Below, piece by piece: positions 18,093 through 28,700 of a stretch of DNA of 64,000 bases. The notes beneath the pieces are model-generated. The model saw only the letters and a list, made by a program, of their open reading frames with translations, ran no database searches and was not told the origin of the DNA. Within the stretch, counting starts at the first letter, position 1, and the number at the start of each line of letters is the position of its first letter. The DNA is from Endozoicomonas sp. NE40 (GTDB lineage Bacteria > Pseudomonadota > Gammaproteobacteria > Pseudomonadales > Endozoicomonadaceae), in contig NZ_JBEWTB010000002.1 of NCBI RefSeq assembly GCF_040549045.1, forward strand, positions 4,142,501 through 4,206,500, read 5' to 3'. The position numbers were made by a program, and so were the translations under genes.

Positions 18093-19889
18093 TTAATCTG
18101 TAGGGTACAAACCCGGTAACGAGTCATTCTTTTTCGTTTGCTTCAAGTGCTGGTTTCTAAGCTTTTCACATTCGCGCAAAATATCAGGGAAAGGCGCGTC
18201 ACTCTTGTCGGGCGAGTAAACGGCAGAGTCCATCTGCTGGAACAGGGCTCGAAGTTCAGTGGATCCAAGTTTTGTCAGACAACGTTCTACAGTAGACAGG
18301 TGTTGTTCATTGAACAGGCTCTGGCACCAGGTGGTTAATGCCAGCTTCACTTCATTAACGTTTCTCTGCTCACAACCTTCCCGGAACAATTTGAAAGCGT
18401 CAGCTTCAGACTGATGTTGTCTGTCTTCCTGCACCGTATCCGTAATAACAGGTATCCGCTGACGTCTGGCAAGAAGCCAGAGAGAGGTGCTGATCAACCA
18501 CAGCAGTGCAAACAGCCCGGTTAGAAAAGGCCATAAGTAAGCATTACCAGTGGTTGGGGAAGTAGTTTCCATAACCTCTGGAGGTGGGCAGTCAGCAGTT
18601 TGAGAGTCGGCTCTGGCTTTGTCGATCGGGGTGGCAGCTGGCAATGCAGGAATGGCTGCTGCATTAGCAGCCGGAAGCACCCTGATGGTTCTGGCTGGCA
18701 GCTCCGCCACTTTTTCTTCGTTACTGGTCACATCAAACCAGCTGTAGCGCAGGGCTGGCAGAGTCATGTTGCCGGGCTGGGTAGGTATGATAGCCACTGC
18801 GTCCATCCGCTTGCCAATGATGCCGGTATCCGTCGGTGTATCTTCGGTTTTAGACTGATCTGGATAAATATTGGCATTCTGCAATCTTGGTTTGGGAATG
18901 GTGGGCAGCTGCGCACTGGTCAGTCCATCGGCTTCAACGGTAATGGTTCGGGTAATGGCGTCCCCCACATGGACCCCGTCGTTCAGGTCCTGGCTCCAGG
19001 ACTCACTAAGGGACAGGTCAGAAGCCGGTAGCCAGGCTCTGCCGCTATAGCTTGCAGGCTGGGGTTGCACGTTCAGAATGATTTCGGCAGACCTTGCGAC
19101 AACAGGCTTGCCGTTTGACAGGGAGAACATGCTGCCGAACGGATCATTGCGCTCTGCCATGGTACCGTTGAAGACCAGTTCAGGTATTTCCATCGGGCCG
19201 GTTTTCTGCGGGTGGATGGCAAACTTCAACTCGAACACGCCATAGCGTTTACCATCAATGATGGTTTCATACTTTCGGGTGTCACCCAGTTGCTGAACAA
19301 TTGCGCCCTCAATATTTAGCGGGGATAGACGGCTATCGTCATAAAGGTTAACCCTGTAGAACACTCTTAGTGTGAGAACAACCTGCTGCTGAACATAAAC
19401 AAATTCATTATCCACTTCTGTGCGCATAAAGACCGGGCTGACGTTGTTGCCGGTGGATGAGTCTTTCTGCACCTGAATCCTGATTGGCTCAGACGAGAGG
19501 TTACCCAGCTTCAGGGCTGGAATGGTCAGGTGGCCTTCGTGTTTAGGAGCCAGTGTAACAATCCAGTCAAACCATGATTCTGTTTGCCCGTTGACGATAC
19601 GAATCTGTCGGTTCTGTCGTGTTGTAACGACTTCGAAATCCTGGTTCAGGGCGGACAGGTCAGGTGACAGGTCCGTGCTTTTATCCGTTCGCAGGGTCAG
19701 GTCAAGGGTTTCGTAGGGGGCAATGATGGTTCGATCAACCGTTGCTGTGAATGTGGCAGCCAGAGCTGAGCCAGCAAACATAAACAGAAGCAGAGCCATC
19801 AGCGAATTAACAGCCGTCAGCGATCTTGTAGCCATCAGCCGTTTTGTGGTTAATCTGGTTAGTAATTCATAGAGTGCCGACGTCACCAT
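18093..19889 (-). CDS. batD: BatD-like oxygen-tolerance protein
   Basis: 598 aa. Signal peptide with core NSLMALLLFMFAGSALA, then an extracytoplasmic beta-rich region (ATFTATVDRTIIAPYETLDLTLR is the usual BatD start) and a single C-terminal TM (about 455-478, YLWPFLTGLFALLWLISTSL) followed by a cytoplasmic tail. Matches the BatD/Aer-regulator family of the moxR-bat cluster. The ATG overlaps the batB stop by seven bases, indicating translational coupling. Bat proteins were linked to aerotolerance in Bacteroides, but the general role seems to be chaperoning or stress resistance of the envelope (family knowledge). Confidence 0.9.
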   Translation of the reverse strand: MVTSALYELLTRLTTKRLMATRSLTAVNSLMALLLFMFAGSALAATFTATVDRTIIAPYETLDLTLRTDKSTDLSPDLSALNQDFEVVTTRQNRQIRIVNGQTESWFDWIVTLAPKHEGHLTIPALKLGNLSSEPIRIQVQKDSSTGNNVSPVFMRTEVDNEFVYVQQQVVLTLRVFYRVNLYDDSRLSPLNIEGAIVQQLGDTRKYETIIDGKRYGVFELKFAIHPQKTGPMEIPELVFNGTMAERNDPFGSMFSLSNGKPVVARSAEIILNVQPQPASYSGRAWLPASDLSLSESWSQDLNDGVHVGDAITRTITVEADGLTSAQLPTIPKPRLQNANIYPDQSKTEDTPTDTGIIGKRMDAVAIIPTQPGNMTLPALRYSWFDVTSNEEKVAELPARTIRVLPAANAAAIPALPAATPIDKARADSQTADCPPPEVMETTSPTTGNAYLWPFLTGLFALLWLISTSLWLLARRQRIPVITDTVQEDRQHQSEADAFKLFREGCEQRNVNEVKLALTTWCQSLFNEQHLSTVERCLTKLGSTELRALFQQMDSAVYSPDKSDAPFPDILRECEKLRNQHLKQTKKNDSLPGLYPTD

Positions 19890-21715
19890 GCCCGCTCCTG
19901 TTGTCTGTTTTCCTGCCTGAGTTGTTGCTGGTGCAGAAACTTTCTTCTTAATAATCCCCCGGGGTCATCAGGGATGGTATTCAGCCAGTTTTCCACTGCC
20001 TGCTGGTCGGGTGTCTGAGCATCAAGCTCTTCAGCAGGTTGCTCCATCATGGCCTGTTGTTGCTGTTCATCCTCTTCTCTGTCTGCTTGCTGGCTGGCAG
20101 AGTGCTGTTCCTGTTGCTGTTGTTCCTGCTTCTGTTCTTCGGTTTGAGCATTCTGTTGTTGAGCGTCCTGTTTTTGTTGCTCCTGCTGCTGACTATTTTT
20201 CTGCTCAGATTGCTGCTGCTCAGTTTGTTGCTCGTCAGCCTGCTGATTCTGAGAGTCACGGTTTTCCTGATGTTGTTGGGAACTGTCCTGCGACTGTTGC
20301 TGTTCACCTTCAGAGTTTTGCTGATCCTGCTGGTTTTGTTGTTCCTGCTGCTGTTGTTTCAGCTGTTCCAGCAACGCTTTGTTGAACTGGGCGTCGTCCA
20401 TGTCCGGTTGCAGTTTAAGGGCCTTGTTATAGGCGGCAATAGCATCGTCCAGCTTGCCAGCTTTCGCCAGGGCATTGCCCTGGTTGTAAAAGCCCTGCGC
20501 GGTTTCAGACTCACCAAAAAGGTTGGCAGCGTCGTCAAACTGCTGGTTTTGGTAAAGGGCTTCAGCTTTCCAGTCCGGGTCTTTAAACAGTTGTGCGGCT
20601 GACTCCGGGTCGTTGTTGTCAAGTGCTGAGGCACCACGCTGGTCTGTGTTTTTCCAGAGTGCTGACCAGTCAACCGCCATAGCCTGTTGTTCAGGCAGGG
20701 CGGTGAATAACACAAACAGCACCAGTAACCAGCCTTTACGAAAGCTGATCAGGGCCAGGGGCAGGAGAAGCAGCACCAGCCAGTAACCTGCGTCATGCCA
20801 TTGGTCAAACTGCCGGTCAACCTTAACCACTGAATCCGAAGCATCGGGTTTAGGTAGCAGGGCTTCGAGGTCACTGTTATCGAGTGACAAGTCCCGGTAC
20901 TCGCCAGAAACTGCACGGGTAAGTTGCTGCAGCTCTGTTCTGTTCAGTCTCGGTACCAGTATGGCTCCCTGATTGTCTTTCAGGTAGCCTCCCCCGGGAA
21001 TCGCAATAGGCGCCCCCTGTTCAGAACCAATACCAAGGATTGACAGTTTATGGCCCGACTGTTTTATCCGGGTTTCGATGTCAGCCATTTGATAACCGGG
21101 AATACTGTCTGTGATCAACAGGATATCACCATGTTCACTGGCACCTTGGGATAACAGTTTGATAGCCTGTTCAATGCCTCTGAGCGGATTTTGCCCCTGC
21201 TCAGGCATAATGTCCGGACTGAGTGCCGGAACCAGGTTTGATAATGTATTGGTGTCGTCTGTTAAAGGGGAAACGGTGTGAGCGCCACCGGCAAAGGCGA
21301 CGATAGCCGTAAGCCCATCCTGTCGCAGACGAAACAGATCAAGCAGTTTATAACGTAATCGTGTCATCCTGTCCGGTGGCAGGTCGGCAGCGTACTGGTG
21401 ATAAGACAGGTCTGCCACCACAACCAGAGGGTGCTGGCTTTTGCTGACAGGGGTTGTAACCTTCTGCCAGGTTGGGCCGGCAAGGGCGATACAGGCCAGA
21501 ATCCAGCCGGTCGTCAGCAGAGCTACTGGCCAGCGCTGCTGTTGGCGGGTTTCGCCATGGATCAGGTGAGCCAGTAACTCGGGCGCAATGACCTTGTTCC
21601 AGTTACCCGATGTCTGCTGTTGTCGCCAGACCAGTGTCAGTAGCAACAGGCTGGGCAACAGCATCAGCAACCACATCGGACGCAGAAAATGAAACTGAGA
21701 AAAAAATTCTGTCAT
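19883..21715 (-). CDS. batB: BatB-like vWA protein fused to TPR and Gln-rich tail (BatB/BatC)
   Basis: 610 aa: TM helix near 14-28, second TM near 65-82, a von Willebrand A domain (about 94-290), a pair of TM segments near 310-345, TPR repeats (FYNQGNALAKAGKLDDAIAAYNKALK, about 395-445) and a strongly Gln-rich tail (about 455-585). This is the BatB plus BatC arrangement fused in one chain, common in gammaproteobacteria. The vWA MIDAS motif reads DLSYH instead of DxSxS, so metal coordination may be altered. Start codon is three bases from the batA stop. Role: membrane-anchored scaffold with BatA and the MoxR ATPase. Confidence 0.9.
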   Translation of the reverse strand: MTEFFSQFHFLRPMWLLMLLPSLLLLTLVWRQQQTSGNWNKVIAPELLAHLIHGETRQQQRWPVALLTTGWILACIALAGPTWQKVTTPVSKSQHPLVVVADLSYHQYAADLPPDRMTRLRYKLLDLFRLRQDGLTAIVAFAGGAHTVSPLTDDTNTLSNLVPALSPDIMPEQGQNPLRGIEQAIKLLSQGASEHGDILLITDSIPGYQMADIETRIKQSGHKLSILGIGSEQGAPIAIPGGGYLKDNQGAILVPRLNRTELQQLTRAVSGEYRDLSLDNSDLEALLPKPDASDSVVKVDRQFDQWHDAGYWLVLLLLPLALISFRKGWLLVLFVLFTALPEQQAMAVDWSALWKNTDQRGASALDNNDPESAAQLFKDPDWKAEALYQNQQFDDAANLFGESETAQGFYNQGNALAKAGKLDDAIAAYNKALKLQPDMDDAQFNKALLEQLKQQQQEQQNQQDQQNSEGEQQQSQDSSQQHQENRDSQNQQADEQQTEQQQSEQKNSQQQEQQKQDAQQQNAQTEEQKQEQQQQEQHSASQQADREEDEQQQQAMMEQPAEELDAQTPDQQAVENWLNTIPDDPGGLLRRKFLHQQQLRQENRQQERAW

Positions 21716-21717
21716 GC

Positions 21718-22761
21718 TCAGACTCCTTCCTGCGTTTTGTGTTTAGAGAACCATTCCCGGGGGCGTGTTTGCTGGTGTAATAAAGCGATTAAAAAACTCA
21801 AAATCAGAGCCAGCAGCAAAGGCCAGTAATACAGGGCTATGCCGGGGCGAAAACTTTCTTCTTCCTGCTGAACGGGCTCCAGTTCATCCAGTATGTTATA
21901 AATCTGTTCCAGCTCTTCCGTGTTTTTTGCACGGAAGTAGCGGCCACCGGTGAGGTTTGCCATTTCGGTCAGAGTTTTTTCATCAAGATCGGCAGAGGGG
22001 TTAACCCGGCGCGCCCCGAATGAAGTACCAAAGATACCGGGCTGGACCATCTCTTCAGCGCCCATACCGATGGAATAGATTTTAATGCCTTCCTCTGCCG
22101 CCAGTCTGGCAGCCTGCAAAGGCGTGATTTCGCCAGCCGTGTTAGCGCCATCGGTGAGCAGAATCAGTACCCGGCTCTCCTGGGGACGATTACGCAGATG
22201 CTTGACGGCCAGGCCCAGTGCATCGCCTATGGCGGTTTTATTGCCCGCCATACCAATAGCAGATTCGTCCATCAGGGTGCCAACGGTTTGCAGATCGAAG
22301 GTCAGCGGTGCCTGAAGATAAGCCTGGGTTCCAAAAAGAATCAGCCCTAACCGGTCACCTTTGCGACGCTCGATAAAATCGGTCAGCACATGCTTGGTAA
22401 CCACCAGTCGGTCAACCGCTACACCGTTGAGTTCCATATCATTGATTTCCATACTGCCGGACAAGTCAACCGCCAGCATGACATCCCGACCGCTGCCCTG
22501 AAGCTGGACGGGTTCGCCCAGCCAGACAGGGCGCGCAGCCGCCAGCAGCAGCAGTAGCCAGATAAGAATCGGGAGTATAGATGACCACTGACGTTTTGGT
22601 GCGGGATAAGCCTGATTGTCTCCTGCAATGCTGGTCAGATGACGATAGAAAGGCACCTGCAGAGCCGTCCCCCCGGACTGGCTTGCGGGTGTCATAAAAC
22701 GATAGATCAGATAAGGCAGCGGGATTGCGATAAAGACCCAAGGCCATTGCAGTTCAAGCAT
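21718..22761 (-). CDS. batA: BatA-like vWA domain protein
   Basis: 347 aa with TM helices near residues 8-22, 58-75 and 310-330 and a central vWA domain. The MIDAS motif is intact (DLSGS in VMLAVDLSGSMEIND; further Thr and Asp in LLTDGANTAG). Starts eight bases inside the end of the DUF4381 gene and ends three bases before batB, consistent with one polycistronic message. Predicted to face the periplasm or cytoplasm as a metal-dependent protein-protein adhesion module working with MoxR. Confidence 0.92.
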   Translation of the reverse strand: MLELQWPWVFIAIPLPYLIYRFMTPASQSGGTALQVPFYRHLTSIAGDNQAYPAPKRQWSSILPILIWLLLLLAAARPVWLGEPVQLQGSGRDVMLAVDLSGSMEINDMELNGVAVDRLVVTKHVLTDFIERRKGDRLGLILFGTQAYLQAPLTFDLQTVGTLMDESAIGMAGNKTAIGDALGLAVKHLRNRPQESRVLILLTDGANTAGEITPLQAARLAAEEGIKIYSIGMGAEEMVQPGIFGTSFGARRVNPSADLDEKTLTEMANLTGGRYFRAKNTEELEQIYNILDELEPVQQEEESFRPGIALYYWPLLLALILSFLIALLHQQTRPREWFSKHKTQEGV

Positions 22762-23260
22762 GGTGTTTTTTAATCCAGCTTAAGGTGATGGAATGCAGGG
22801 CATTCACTGCCACAGTATTCTCTTCTGAAGCGTTCTCTTCTGAAGATCGTTCTTTCCGGTAACGGCTGTCGCCCAGGGCAGCTCCGGCGCCCTGGAGAAA
22901 ACCTCTGTTACCACTTTTGTCGGCTAGGAACTGTTGCCACTCTTTGCCATGTAACCGGGCAACCGGTTCATCGGGATAGGCCTGAAGAGCCGTTTGCTTC
23001 AACAGACGGTTACAGGCGTTGATAAACCGGCGTTCGTCGCCGTGTTGCTGAAACTCTGCCAGAAGCTGATGGCTGGCCCTTGCCGCCTGTCGACGGTAAC
23101 GGGTTCTGCGAACAGCCTTCAGGGTTAAATAAACGACAGCGGCGATCACCAGCACGGCCAGCAGGCCACCCAGCCACCAGCCTATAGCAGGTGGCCACCA
23201 GTTGACGGGATCTGGCAGGTGGTTAGGACGAAGTTGGTCCAGTGGGTTTTGCATCTCCAT
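22754..23260 (-). CDS. DUF4381 membrane protein of the moxR-bat cluster
   Basis: 168 aa with one TM helix (WWLGGLLAVLVIAAVVYLTL, about 28-47) and a cytoplasmic helical tail rich in Arg. The N-terminal LPDPVNWWPPAIGWW motif is the DUF4381 hallmark. Always found between the DUF58 and vWA genes of this cluster in gammaproteobacteria. A start at Met3 (23254) is equally plausible. Exact role unknown. Confidence 0.85.
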   Translation of the reverse strand: MEMQNPLDQLRPNHLPDPVNWWPPAIGWWLGGLLAVLVIAAVVYLTLKAVRRTRYRRQAARASHQLLAEFQQHGDERRFINACNRLLKQTALQAYPDEPVARLHGKEWQQFLADKSGNRGFLQGAGAALGDSRYRKERSSEENASEENTVAVNALHSITLSWIKKHHA

Positions 23261-23266
23261 AACCGG

Positions 23267-24214
23267 TTAACCCCTCGTTCCCTGTCGGCTTCTGACTGAA
23301 CCGAAATATTCTGTCAGTTGCGCTGAGGTATCAAGGTCCGTTTGTAACCGGATAAAGGGGATTTTCAGGCTGGAGAACTGCTCTTTCAGATTGCTGGTGT
23401 ACTGCTCATACTGCTGGCGGTATTTTTGTCTGATTTTTCCCGAACGGGTTTCGATAGTCTGACGGTGGACACCGTTGGTGATGTCGTACCGACCGGGTAG
23501 GGGCAGTTCGGCCTCCATCGGGTCCGATACGTGAACCGCCACTAATTCACAATGTCTGGACAACCGGGAGAAATGGCGCAGGGTTTCTTCGTTGTGCTGG
23601 GCAAAATCACTGATCACAAAAATATGGCTGCCCGGGTGTGAGACTCTGCGGGCATGGCGCAAAGCTTTAGCCAGATAACCGCCACTGGCTGAAGCAATTG
23701 ACGCAGGAATGGATTTTGCCTCCAGGGACTGATTGTGTTCACTGGCCTTTTTCAACAGGTGCATGAGTGTCTGTTTCGAACGCTTTGGGCGAATCTCACT
23801 GAGTTGTTCTTCGTTGAAGACAACACCGCCAATCCGGTCACCATGGTTCAGTGTTGCCCATGCCAGCAGGCTGCATGCCTCGGCCGCTGTGACCGACTTG
23901 AAGTTGAGACGGCTACCAAAGAACAGACTGTGGCTCTGGTCCAGCAGTATCAGAACCGGACGCTCGCGCTCTTCCCGAAACACTTTGGTATGAGGTTTGC
24001 TCCGCCTGGCCGTTACCCGCCAGTCGATGGAACGGATATCGTCACCATGCTGATAGGCACGCACTTCTTCAAAGTCGACTCCGCGGCCTTTAAAAGGAGA
24101 AATGCCTGTGCCTGCCAGCAGGCTGCGTGAGCGGTTATGCTTAAACAGTGCCAGATCCCTGGCCTTGAAGCGTAATCCAACCAGCTCTTTCAGGTCCGAG
24201 TAGGCTCCACTCAT
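23267..24214 (-). CDS. DUF58 domain protein
   Basis: 315 aa of the DUF58 family, a degenerate vWA-like fold accompanying MoxR ATPases. The GRGVDFEEVRAYQHGDDIR followed by IDWRVTARR segment (about 43-70) is the family signature, and LLDQSHSLFFGS (about 90-101) sits where a MIDAS loop would be. No TM segment. Six bases separate it from the DUF4381 gene. Thought to be a partner or adaptor of MoxR. Confidence 0.92.
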   Translation of the reverse strand: MSGAYSDLKELVGLRFKARDLALFKHNRSRSLLAGTGISPFKGRGVDFEEVRAYQHGDDIRSIDWRVTARRSKPHTKVFREERERPVLILLDQSHSLFFGSRLNFKSVTAAEACSLLAWATLNHGDRIGGVVFNEEQLSEIRPKRSKQTLMHLLKKASEHNQSLEAKSIPASIASASGGYLAKALRHARRVSHPGSHIFVISDFAQHNEETLRHFSRLSRHCELVAVHVSDPMEAELPLPGRYDITNGVHRQTIETRSGKIRQKYRQQYEQYTSNLKEQFSSLKIPFIRLQTDLDTSAQLTEYFGSVRSRQGTRG

Positions 24215-24303
24215 TATGCGTTAATACTCCTGCCTTTCGCTCACTACTATTTATTGCCCGGCTTATCTGCCTGACTTGCTTTGCCAGACTTATCTCGCCC
24301 GGT

Positions 24304-25266
24304 TCATGCGACCGGAACCAGATTTAGCAGCTGGTCAATAATCTGGTCAGCATCCTTACCCTCGGCTTCTGCTTCAAAACTTAACAGCAGCCGGTGGCGG
24401 AATACATCGTGAACCACGGCCTGAACATCGTCCGGGCTGACAAAGTCTCTGCCTGCGAGCCAGGCATGGGCGCGGGCGCAGCGATCCAGGGCAATGGTTC
24501 CACGAGGGCTTGCACCATAGTCCAACCAGCCTGCCAGGCGTTCACCATACAATGATGGGTGCCGGGAGGCGTTGACCAGTTGGACGATATACTCTTCAAC
24601 CACGGGCTCCATGTGCATGGCCAGCACATTCTGCCGGGCTTCCAGAACGTTTCCCTGGGTCAGCTGTTGCGAGGGTCTGGCAGGCTGCTGTTGCATGGCT
24701 TCGCCACGTGCCAGCCGGAGAATCTGCCGTTCTGCGGATATATTCGGGTATTCCACTTTTACATGCATCAGGAAACGGTCAAGCTGTGCTTCCGGCAATG
24801 GATAGGTGCCTTCCTGCTCAATGGGGTTCTGGGTTGCCATCACCATAAAAACCCTTGGCAGCGGGTAGGTTTTACGGCCAATACTGACCTGCCGTTCGCC
24901 CATAGCCTCAAGCAGGGCTGACTGCACCTTGGCTGGCGCCCGGTTGATTTCATCGGCCAGAACCAGGTTGTGGAATATCGGTCCCGGCTGGAAACGGAAA
25001 CTGCCGTCTTCGGGGGTATAGATATCAGTGCCGGTAACGTCGGCAGGCAAAAGGTCGGGTGTAAACTGAATGCGGTGGAAGCTGGCTTCAAGCCCTTCTG
25101 CCAGAACTTTTATGGCGCGGGTTTTTGCCAGTCCGGGTGCGCCTTCAACCAGCAGGTGACCATCGGCCAGAAGGGTAATCAGCAGGCGGTTGACCAGGTG
25201 CTCCTGACCAATAATACAGCTACAGAGGTACTCTTTCAGTTCATTCAGAACGTTTTGTGCAGACAT
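24304..25266 (-). CDS. MoxR-family AAA+ ATPase
   Basis: 320 aa AAA+ ATPase. Walker A is EGAPGLAKTRAIK (about 37-49), Walker B LVLADEINRAP (about 100-110), and sensor/arginine-finger blocks GTYPLPEAQLDRF and LDYGASPRG are as in MoxR. It heads the operon that continues with DUF58, DUF4381, batA, batB and batD, and is expected to remodel or activate vWA-containing partners in the cytoplasm at the membrane. The 89-bp gap to the DUF58 gene carries no other gene. Confidence 0.94.
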   Translation of the reverse strand: MSAQNVLNELKEYLCSCIIGQEHLVNRLLITLLADGHLLVEGAPGLAKTRAIKVLAEGLEASFHRIQFTPDLLPADVTGTDIYTPEDGSFRFQPGPIFHNLVLADEINRAPAKVQSALLEAMGERQVSIGRKTYPLPRVFMVMATQNPIEQEGTYPLPEAQLDRFLMHVKVEYPNISAERQILRLARGEAMQQQPARPSQQLTQGNVLEARQNVLAMHMEPVVEEYIVQLVNASRHPSLYGERLAGWLDYGASPRGTIALDRCARAHAWLAGRDFVSPDDVQAVVHDVFRHRLLLSFEAEAEGKDADQIIDQLLNLVPVA

Positions 25267-25768
25267 AAATTGTTCTGTCCCAGTTTATTTACCGTAAAAA
25301 CTTTTTATCACCTAAGTGATAAGAAAATTTCCTTCGCTTATGGCTCTTTGTGCCAATACTGTTCAAAATATTGGCAATAACCAATAAAAGCACTGGTGTT
25401 GTGCCGATAGTAGTAATGATCAGGGACGTCCCTGCCCGGCACGGGATTTCTTTTGCAGGCAGCTGACAGCTGTTTACCTAATTGTTTGTAACAAGGGTTC
25501 AATACAAGGTAATTCTGCAATAAATGATTCAGACAGACCAGCGGGCGGTTTTAACTGATAGCAAGCAGTTAAGGGGCTTGATCTATCAGGCGAAGCAGGC
25601 TGTCTTTTTCTATAGTTCAGTAATATAGGTTCAGTGACCGCAATGGTCTAGTTTATCAGCCGGTTTATAGCCGATGATGGCATAAAACTGACAACTCCCT
25701 TGCATAAAGCGGACACTCTGACCCTACTTATTAATCAAGATACCGCTTTTGCCCCCGGAGATGCCAGC
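25267..25768. other. Intergenic region between divergent moxR and gdhB
   Basis: About 500 bp with no supportable gene; short frames here lack coding character. It must carry the divergent promoters for the moxR-bat operon and gdhB. I cannot assign -35/-10 boxes with confidence. Confidence 0.5.
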
Positions 25769-28700
25769 ATGGGTCAGCGAGACGCTCAGGAGCGTAAGGA
25801 AGCCCTGGATAAAATACTGGACGAGTTAGCTCCCCAGATTCCCGCAGAACAATACGACGCCCTTCGACCTTTTGTTTACCAATACTATTCTATGGATACC
25901 CGTCAGGACCTGATGGGGCAGAAGCGACGGGACCTGCTGGGTTCAACCCTGTCATTCTGGAAGTTTTTGCAGTATCACGATCCGGAACAGCCCGAAATTG
26001 AAGTTCTGAACCCTGATTACCCCCACCACGGCTGGCATTCGACCCATACGGTCATCCGTATTATTCACCGGGATATGCCCTTTCTGGTCGATTCCCTGAG
26101 AATGAAGCTGAATGAGCGAGGCGTGGTGATTCATCATCTCAGGAATACGATTCTGCAGTCGCACCGCGATGAGCATTATCAGATGGTGTTTGGCGATAGT
26201 GCTAAAGATCGTGTCGAAGCGACTGCCTGCAAGGAAGCCATCATCTATGTAGAAATTGACCGGCAGGAAAAGGATGAAGATCTGGAAGCCCTGCGGGAGC
26301 AGATTTATGCGATTATGGAGGATGTCTCCAGGGTTGTTGAGGATTACATTCCGACCTGTGACCGCATCAGGCAGCTGGCTACCACCCTGACCGGTAACCG
26401 GGCAAAGGAGGTTCAGGACTTTCTGGGCTGGTTGCTGGATAACAAGTTCACCTTTCTTGGTTACGAAGAGCTGAAGGTGATTGAGCAGTCAGGTAAAAAG
26501 CAGATCATACGTCCTTCAGAATCGTTACTGGGGCTGCTGAAAATCAATCATCAGGGCAGTATCGGGCAACTGGACCTTGAGCCTTTTATTGAGCATGATT
26601 TCTTTGAGCAGACCGAACCGCTGTCATTCTCCAAGGCCAGTGTTCGTTCAACTGTTCACCGCCCGGCCTACCCCGACTTCATAACCGTGCGGCAGTTTGC
26701 CGAGGATGGTTCTGTTGTCGGTGAGGCGAGGATTGTTGGCCTGTATACCTCGCCTGTTTATCGCCAGAGTCCGTTCCGGATTCCTTATATTGCCAGTAAA
26801 GTTACCGATATTTTTGAACAGTCCGGTCTGGGGCGTAAAAGCCATCATGGCAAGGACCTTGAACAGATTCTGGAGGTTTTTCCACGGGATGAACTGTTTC
26901 AGACGCCCAAAGATGAACTGTTTCAAACCGTCATGGAGATTCTTCGCATTCAGGAGCGCAAGCAGATCAAACTGTTTATCCGACAGGACCTTTACGGCCC
27001 TTTCTGTTCGGCCCTGGTGTTTGTACCCAGAGAGGTTTACAGCACTGAGCTGCGCAGGCGCATGGAAACCATCCTCTGTCAGCATCTGCAGTCGGTTGAT
27101 TCAGAGTTTACAACGTATTTTTCAGAGTCTGTTCTGGCCCGGGTTCATTTCAATTTCAAGCTGCGTAACCGGGTTGAGTTCAGTCAGGAGTCGATCAATG
27201 ATGAACTCGTTATGGCTGCCAGTTCCTGGGAAGATGAAGTCCGGGCTTCTATTCTGGAGTCCCATGGTGAGGTGAAAGGCAATAAGCTGATCTCTCTCTA
27301 TGCCAATGGTTTTTCTGCGGCTTACCGGGAGGCTTTTACGCCCGATGCCGCTGCTGTAGATGTTGAGCATTTTCAGCGCATTGATAAAGACAATCCACTG
27401 TCCATGGGCTTCTATCAGTCATTAAACGATGCGCCTGACCGGATTCACTTCAAGCTGTATCACTTTGTCGAACCCCTGCCACTGGCTGACCAGATTCCGA
27501 TTATTGAGAACCTTGGCCTGCGGGTAATTGGTGAATACCCGTTCCTGATTCACAAAAGCAATGAAGAGGTGATCTGGATACACGACTTTTTGCTGAGTTT
27601 TCACGATAACGTCAGCACCAATATCCAGAAAGTGGACAGTATCTTCAAGGAAGCGTTTGAGAAAATCTGGTTTGGTGAGGCAGAGAATGACCGGTTTAAC
27701 CTGTTAGTTCTGGCGGCTGGTATGAACTGGCGTCAGGTGGCTATGCTGCGGGGCTATGCCCGTTATATCAAACAGATCCGGATGGGCTTCAGTCAGACCT
27801 ATATTGCCGAAACCCTGTGCAATAATATCGAGATTACCCGGCAGCTGCTGGAGCTGTTTGAAGTACGCTTTAACCCGGAACTGGCACTGTCCCGTACCCA
27901 GCGTCTGGCCCGGCAGCAGCAGATTCAGCAGTCTATTCTGGAAGCTCTTGATCAGGTAACGGTGCTTAGTGAAGATCGGATTATTCGTCGCTTTCAGACC
28001 GTTATTTCTGCGACCTTGAGAACCAACTTCTATCAAATGGATGAAGAAGGTAATCCTAAGTCGTATATTTCATTCAAAATCTCTCCCCGTGATATTCCTG
28101 ATATCCCCAAACCCATGCCTCTGTACGAAATTTTTGTTTACTCGCCCAGGGTCGAAGGTGTTCACCTGCGCGGGGGCAAGGTGGCACGTGGCGGGTTGCG
28201 CTGGTCTGACCGGGTAGAGGACTACCGGACTGAAGTGCTGGGACTGGTAAAAGCCCAGCAGGTGAAAAATGCCCTGATTGTACCTGTTGGTGCCAAGGGC
28301 GGTTTTGCGCCCAAGCACATGCCTGTGAACCCAAGCCGTGAAGCGATGATGGAAGAGGGTATCGCCTGCTACCAGATATTTATACGGGCTTTGCTGGATG
28401 TGACGGATAATCTGGTGGATAACGAAGTGATTCATCCAGAATCTGTCGTGTATTACGATGACAACGATTCTTATCTGGTGGTTGCAGCGGATAAGGGAAC
28501 GGCAACCTTTTCCGATATCGCCAATAACATTGCACAAGAATATAATTTCTGGCTGGGGGATGCCTTTGCTTCCGGTGGCAGTGCCGGGTATGACCACAAG
28601 AAAATGGGCATTACTGCAAAAGGGGCATGGGTGTCCGTGCAGCGCCACTTCCGTGAAAGGAGTATCAATGTCCAGCAGGATAATGTCACCGTTATCGGGA

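Noticed and set aside
20047..20602. Long Leu/Val-rich or Gln-rich-complement frames on the plus strand across batB
   Set aside because: They are mirror frames of the CAG/CAA-rich Gln tail of BatB and have no independent start signals.
25338..25520. 60-codon minus-strand frame upstream of moxR
   Set aside because: No Shine-Dalgarno, no recognisable family, and it lies in a promoter-bearing gap.
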